14,907 bases of DNA from Deltaproteobacteria bacterium (GTDB lineage: Bacteria; Desulfobacterota; Desulfobacteria; C00003060), in assembly GCA_030667105.1 (NCBI GenBank), contig DAOUWN010000013.1, positions 1-14,907 of the forward strand. The letters run 5' to 3'. Positions 14,724 to 14,907 of this stretch are shown here, one piece after another (position 1 is the first letter of the stretch; the number at the start of each line of letters is the position of its first letter). Below the pieces are notes generated by a model, which saw nothing but the letters and a program-made list of their open reading frames with translations, searched no databases and was not told where the DNA came from. The position numbers were made by a program, and so were the translations under genes.

Positions 14724-14907
14724 CTATTCCAGTATTTCGCTGATAACGCCGGCTCCTACCGTACGACCACCTTCGCGAATGGCAAACCTGAGCTCCTTCT
14801 CCATTGCTATGGGAGTAATCAGCTCACCATGTATCGTTACATTATCCCCAGGCATCACCATCTCCGTGCCTTCCGGAAGCGTCACCACTCCCGTCACATC
14901 CGTCGTC
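14724..14907 (-). CDS. tuf: Elongation factor Tu, C-terminal end (5' part outside window)
   Basis: GTPase that carries aminoacyl-tRNA to the ribosome. Only the last 60 residues are in the window. They cover the end of domain 3: [20 protein letters not shown], then [20 protein letters not shown], ending ILE. This matches the invariant EF-Tu C-terminus with no gaps. The stop is TAG at 14724-14726. It lies directly before rpsJ, an arrangement common where the str and S10 operons are joined. Confidence 0.97.
   Translation of the reverse strand, partial: TTDVTGVVTLPEGTEMVMPGDNVTIHGELITPIAMEKELRFAIREGGRTVGAGVISEILE

Overview
The window holds one long run of ribosomal protein genes, all on the minus strand: the S10, spc and alpha operons joined head to tail. 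In transcription order (right to left) it reads tuf(3' end)-rpsJ-rplC-rplD-rplW-rplB-rpsS-rplV-rpsC-rplP-rpmC-rpsQ / rplN-rplX-rplE-rpsN-rpsH-rplF-rplR-rpsE-rpmD-rplO-secY-map-rpmJ / rpsM-rpsK-rpsD-rpoA(cut by the left edge). That is 29 genes; none is on the plus strand. The order is the classical bacterial one. tuf lies directly before rpsJ, secY is followed directly by map (no adk), and map directly by rpmJ (no infA).

The organism is a bacterium. The gene order, the zinc-binding forms of S14, S4, L24 and L36, and the AT-rich foldback repeats in the spacers fit an anaerobic Desulfobacterota (former Deltaproteobacteria) genome or metagenome bin. This assignment is an inference and no database was searched.

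Layout on the plus axis: 1-2340 is the alpha operon (rpoA, rpsD, rpsK, rpsM). 2341-2491 is a spacer with an inverted repeat. 2492-9306 is the spc part, with SecY and methionine aminopeptidase at its downstream end and two unusually long spacers (6251-6573 and 7111-7350). 9322-14714 is the S10 part, with spacers containing inverted repeats or hairpins at 12579-12733 and 14303-14405. 14724-14907 is the end of EF-Tu. Most genes are packed with overlaps or gaps of 1-20 nt, so translational coupling is likely. The few long spacers stand out because they carry foldback (MITE-like) sequence.

The products build the ribosome (S3, S4, S5, S8, S10, S11, S13, S14, S17, S19; L2, L3, L4, L5, L6, L14, L15, L16, L18, L22, L23, L24, L29, L30, L36), deliver aminoacyl-tRNA (EF-Tu), insert proteins into the membrane (SecY), trim initiator methionine (Map) and transcribe (RpoA).

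The strongest anomaly is in rplN. The reading frame has the canonical 122 codons, but codon 14, the serine of the conserved ADNSGAR motif, is an amber TAG. This is either a single-base sequence error or real recoding/nonsense suppression in an essential gene. I found no new multi-gene system; apart from rplN and the spacer elements this is core housekeeping DNA.
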